Shown here: positions 60,690 through 64,000 of the stretch, one piece after another
Numbering within the stretch: position 1 is the stretch's first letter
Layout: each line of letters begins with the position of its first letter
NCBI RefSeq assembly: GCF_963675585.1
Contig: NZ_OY776414.1
Coordinates: 2,335,001-2,399,000 of the forward strand
Reading direction: 5' to 3'
DNA from: an uncultured Draconibacterium sp.
Lineage (GTDB): Bacteria > Bacteroidota > Bacteroidia > Bacteroidales > Prolixibacteraceae
DNA length: 64,000 nt
Made by a program: the position numbers and the translations under genes
The notes under the pieces: model-generated
Told to the model about the DNA's origin: nothing
The model's database searches: none
The model's input: the letters and a program-made list of their open reading frames with translations, nothing else

Positions 60690-62822
60690 TTGAAACTCAA
60701 AAAAGAATTAGGATTATTTGATGTATTCGCGATTAGCACCGGAGCAATGTTTAGCTCGGGATTCTTTCTTTTGCCCGGCCTGGCGTCGCAACATTCGGGA
60801 CCATCCGTAATTTTGGCTTATTTCCTTGCCGGAGTTTTAATAATGCCTGCCATGTTTAGCATTGCCGAAATTTCGACAGCATTGCCCCGGGCCGGTGGTA
60901 CCTATTTTTTTCTCGACCGCAGTTTGGGACCGATGATGGGAACCATTGGCGGCATTGGTAAATATTTCGCTCTCTCACTTAAAACAGCATTTGCATTGGT
61001 TGGAATAGGAGCTTATACATCCATTTTCTGGGATATCCCAATAAAAGAAACAGCTATAATTTTTGCATTGGTATTTGCTTTGATAAATATTTTTGGAGCA
61101 CGCAAATCGTCGGGTATTCAAAAAATATTTGTAATTATTTTACTGATTATCACAGGATTATTTATATCCGATGGGTTTGGCAACTTGTTTCTTGGAAATC
61201 AGACATCTTTAAGCTTTCAGAAAAAAGAATTTGCTCCCTTTTTTGCAGGAGGATTCAATGGCCTTATGTTTACTACAGGTTTTGTTTTTGTTTCATATCT
61301 GGGACTAACCCAAATAGCAAGTGTTGCCGAAGAAATTAAAAATCCGGAAAGAAACATTCCGCTGGGCATGGCATTGTCCTTGATCGTAATAATGTTAATT
61401 TATGTATTGGGTGTATTTGTTATGGTAGCCGTTATCGGAACAGAATCTATTGCCTCCGACCTTTCTCCAGTTGCAACGGCAGCAACATATTTATTCACAT
61501 GGCTTCCGGCCAAAGCCGGACTTTATATGATTGTTGTTGCGGCAATTTTTGCTTTCGCTTCAACCGGTAATGCCGGAATGTTATCAACATCGCGTTACCC
61601 TTTGGCAATGGGCAGAGATAAATTGTTTTCTCATAAGTTTACATCAATAAGCCGGTTCGGAACTCCGGTTCCAGCCATCCTACTTACGGCAGGCATTATC
61701 ATTGTGTTTATCCTTGTGCTGTCTGAAGAAGGCATTGTAAAATTGGCAAGCACCTTTCAGCTCTTTATTTTTATGATAATTAACTTCTCGGTAATTGTGT
61801 TCCGGAACAGCAAAATAGCATCTTATGATCCTGGATATTATTCACCGTTATATCCTTATATGCAGATTTTTGGGATACTCTCTTCTATTGCGCTAATATT
61901 TTATATGGGATGGGCGCCGGTTTTGTTTACCTTATGTACCATACTTTTTGCTTTCCTATGGTACCGATTTTTTGTTCGCTCAAAAGTGAAACGCGAAGGA
62001 GCCATTTTTCATTGGTTTGCCTTACTTGGAAAATACCAACACGACGAACTTGAAAGCGAATTTATGACAATTATTAGGGAAAAAGGATTACGGCAGGAAG
62101 ATCCGTTTAACCAAACTATCGTTCGTGCCCAAATTAATTTTGTTAACGAAACGATTTCCTATCGCGAAATAATTCATCAAGTTGCCGTAATTCTTTCCAA
62201 CGAACTTAATATCGAAAGCAAAGTTATTGAAACGGAATTCATGAAAACCGGTCCAATTGACCTTTCGCTTGCAGTACCCGAAGTATCGTTACATTATGCA
62301 AAATTTCAGAATATCGACCAACCAAAACTTCATATTGTACTTTCAGAAAATGGGATAAACAAAATATCTGAGAAATTTGATTCCGGATTTGAGAACAGGG
62401 TAAATGTCTTCTTTTTTATGGTAAACGCAGAAGAAAAACCAAAACAGCAGCTTCGTATGCTATCCGGCATTTTGGATATTGCAGAACGCGATCATTTTAT
62501 TAAAGATATTCTATTATTGAAAGAGGAACGAAAAATTATAGAATACCTACTTCTTAACAAACAATACATTACTTTTGGCTTATTAAGGAACACAAATTCT
62601 GAAATCTTCATTAATAAAAGATTGATGGATATTATTCTGCCCCCCGATGTGTTGGTTGTTTTTATTGAACGTGGCACCAGTACTTTTGCACCAAAAGGGA
62701 AAACCATTTTAAAAGAAAACGACATCCTGACAATTATAGGCGAAACTGCATCGGTTAAAGCACTTTATGATCGATTTATTTTTGAGGATGACCAGTCATC
62801 AGAAACATACTCAGCAGGCTAA
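60690..62822 (+). CDS. APC-type permease with EIIA-like and TrkA-C C-terminal regions
   Basis: Residues 1-430 form an APC-superfamily amino-acid/cation permease with about 12 helices, beginning LGLFDVFAISTGAMFSSGFF and containing the GNAGMLSTSRYPLAMGRDK loop. The cytoplasmic tail has a PTS EIIA(2)-like region (IIHQVAVILSNELNI to KLHIVLSENGI, with His in VSLHYAKF at the place of the phospho-histidine) and a final TrkA-C/RCK_C domain (LPPDVLVVFIERG, PKGKTILKENDILTIIGE). The start codon is TTG at 60690. The layout suggests nucleotide- or ion-gated transport. It converges on the cation/proton antiporter gene with 42 bases between stops. Confidence 0.85.
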   Translation: MKLKKELGLFDVFAISTGAMFSSGFFLLPGLASQHSGPSVILAYFLAGVLIMPAMFSIAEISTALPRAGGTYFFLDRSLGPMMGTIGGIGKYFALSLKTAFALVGIGAYTSIFWDIPIKETAIIFALVFALINIFGARKSSGIQKIFVIILLIITGLFISDGFGNLFLGNQTSLSFQKKEFAPFFAGGFNGLMFTTGFVFVSYLGLTQIASVAEEIKNPERNIPLGMALSLIVIMLIYVLGVFVMVAVIGTESIASDLSPVATAATYLFTWLPAKAGLYMIVVAAIFAFASTGNAGMLSTSRYPLAMGRDKLFSHKFTSISRFGTPVPAILLTAGIIIVFILVLSEEGIVKLASTFQLFIFMIINFSVIVFRNSKIASYDPGYYSPLYPYMQIFGILSSIALIFYMGWAPVLFTLCTILFAFLWYRFFVRSKVKREGAIFHWFALLGKYQHDELESEFMTIIREKGLRQEDPFNQTIVRAQINFVNETISYREIIHQVAVILSNELNIESKVIETEFMKTGPIDLSLAVPEVSLHYAKFQNIDQPKLHIVLSENGINKISEKFDSGFENRVNVFFFMVNAEEKPKQQLRMLSGILDIAERDHFIKDILLLKEERKIIEYLLLNKQYITFGLLRNTNSEIFINKRLMDIILPPDVLVVFIERGTSTFAPKGKTILKENDILTIIGETASVKALYDRFIFEDDQSSETYSAG

Positions 62823-62864
62823 TTCCTGATTCATCAACTTTACTCTCAATGATGCTTTTTTAGC

Positions 62865-64000
62865 TTAATCCAGGTTAATCTCTTCTATCTCCACTACTTC
62901 TGCTTTACTCGTTTGTTCACTACTATCTCCGCGCACATTGTCGTTCTTATTTCCCTTGCTCATAGCAATTAATGCCAATGCCATAATAACACTGGTTGCA
63001 ATTATTACCACAAACAGTACTCCCCTTTCGAAACTTTCTGTCTTTAGGGACTCGGGAATGGCAAAGAACAAAAGAACCGTTATTAATCCTTTGGGAGCAA
63101 TAAATGTTTGCGGCATAGTGTCTTTTCCTTCCACGACAAAAAACAATCCGAAACGTAATACATAAGTCACAATCAAAAAGATCATACTTACCAACCATAC
63201 TTTCCAACTCAGCAATGACATTAAAGGCAATGTCATCCCGAAAACCACAAAAAAGAAGGTTCGAACCAGAAAAGATGTTTCGGCGGTGATCATTTTAAAC
63301 TGCAGGTACACTTTATCGATACTGGCATCGATAAGCCATTCTTCCAGTTTCCCGAATAGCAGCACCTTATGGTTTCGCAGCAACAAACCAAACATTAAAA
63401 TTATTATAAGCGACGAAAGATGAAACAACTTGCCAATGTCGTAAAGTAAGACCAACACAGCTAAAAAGAGAAAAAACTTGGCTTCTCCTTTTATGTTCTG
63501 AATAATGTATAAAAGCCCGTAGCTAAGTACCAGTGATATTATCAGGGTGATCATTATATTTCCACCTATGGTAAAACTTAATTGTCGCATTCCCTCAGTA
63601 TCAAGATTTTCAACAATCGTATAAAAAATCATAATCCCAAGAATATCGGAAAAAGTGCTTTCATAAATCATAAATTCCCTTTTGTAAGGAGTGAGGTTGC
63701 CAACGCTTGGAATGATAATGGCGCTGCTCATTATCGAAAGCGGAAGTGCATAAACCAAAGCAGGTAAAAATTCGATATCGGGCAGAAAAAACTGGATTAC
63801 GATAGAAATAGCAACCGAAGTTAGCCCAAGCGAAAAAAAAGCAATTACAAACGATTTCCAGATGATGGGCCACTTCTCCTTCTTTAATTCCAGATCGAGA
63901 GCAGCCTCCAATACTATCATTATTAAACCAACAATTCCGAGCACTTCAAGTGAGTTGTAATAGTTGGGCTCCATATCCAGCCGCACAAGTACCTCCTGAA
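62865..64000 (-). CDS. Cation/proton antiporter (CPA1/NhaP type), 5' end beyond the window
   Basis: The reading frame is open to the window edge, and the first visible part (QEVLVRLDMEPNYY, then LEVLGIVGLIMIVLEAALDL) already corresponds to helix 3 or so of the family, so the N-terminus is missing. About ten helices are visible, with a conserved ESTFSDILGIMIFY segment equivalent to the ND/E-type ion site and an APKGLITVLLFF motif near the C-terminus. The C-terminal tail is acidic and hydrophilic. It likely exchanges Na+ or K+ for H+ across the inner membrane. Confidence 0.88.
   Translation of the reverse strand, partial: QEVLVRLDMEPNYYNSLEVLGIVGLIMIVLEAALDLELKKEKWPIIWKSFVIAFFSLGLTSVAISIVIQFFLPDIEFLPALVYALPLSIMSSAIIIPSVGNLTPYKREFMIYESTFSDILGIMIFYTIVENLDTEGMRQLSFTIGGNIMITLIISLVLSYGLLYIIQNIKGEAKFFLFLAVLVLLYDIGKLFHLSSLIIILMFGLLLRNHKVLLFGKLEEWLIDASIDKVYLQFKMITAETSFLVRTFFFVVFGMTLPLMSLLSWKVWLVSMIFLIVTYVLRFGLFFVVEGKDTMPQTFIAPKGLITVLLFFAIPESLKTESFERGVLFVVIIATSVIMALALIAMSKGNKNDNVRGDSSEQTSKAEVVEIEEINLD

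Overview
The window reads as chromosomal DNA of a Bacteroidota bacterium, most likely a Bacteroidales/Marinilabiliales-type lineage (Prolixibacteraceae-like). The grounds are low G+C, many lipoproteins and Omp85-type barrels, the conserved bamD-rpoZ-coaBC-DUF4835-recN gene order, DUF6340, DUF4835, DUF1080 and GGGtGRT families, and at least one exact Bacteroidota promoter (TTTG-N19-TAnnTTTG at 21171-21201). The genus-level placement is inference. No rRNA, tRNA, CRISPR array or prophage structural/packaging genes were seen.

Layout. 0.2-6.5 kb: a Tat-exported Gfo/Idh/MocA oxidoreductase, a class I isoprenoid-synthase-like protein, YebC, and a sugar-kinase-like/RapZ fusion coupled to a 42-residue zinc-ribbon-like protein. 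6.5-15.7 kb: an exported esterase and an M28 peptidase, a membrane von Willebrand-like protein, three tandem DUF6340 lipoproteins and a CvfB-like S1 RNA-binding protein. 15.8-21 kb: the bamD-rpoZ-coaBC-DUF4835-recN housekeeping run. 21.2-22.5 kb: an alpha-oxoamine synthase with a clear promoter. 22507-23897: an intact IS3-family insertion sequence with 25-bp inverted repeats, a CAC target duplication and an A7 frameshift site. 24-27.6 kb: a carbohydrate block (Gfo/Idh/MocA, DUF1080, CE15-like esterase) that fits periplasmic 3-keto-glycoside and glucuronoyl-ester processing.

27.7-49.0 kb is the main feature: a one-direction, nearly gap-free cluster of 17 genes encoding an extracellular contractile injection system (eCIS). 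In transcription order it carries a DUF4255 cap/terminator, a 291-aa unknown, the sheath, two tube proteins, a DUF5908 small protein, a LysM hub protein, a VgrG/gp5-gp27-like spike, a PAAR tip, a gp25-like baseplate protein, two large baseplate-J-like proteins, an 874-aa unknown, a tape-measure protein, a DUF4157 protein that also has an OmpA-like domain and a second C-terminal zinc-protease motif (candidate cargo), a 143-aa unknown, and an AAA+ ATPase. No capsid, terminase, integrase or T6SS membrane-complex genes are present, so it is neither a prophage nor a T6SS.

49.3-64 kb: DacB, CrcB with a DUF190 partner, a NifU-like scaffold protein and a GGGtGRT protein, then about 1 kb of degenerate tandem copies of the 3' end of the GGGtGRT gene and its terminator, a C_GCAxxG_C_C protein, enolase, two outer-membrane barrel proteins, an APC permease with EIIA-like and TrkA-C regions, and a cation/proton antiporter cut by the window end.

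The most novel items are the compact eCIS with its double-zincin DUF4157 protein and unexplained neighbours, the GGGtGRT 3'-end array containing one copy that differs by synonymous changes and has a diverged terminator, and the small coupled gene after rapZ.
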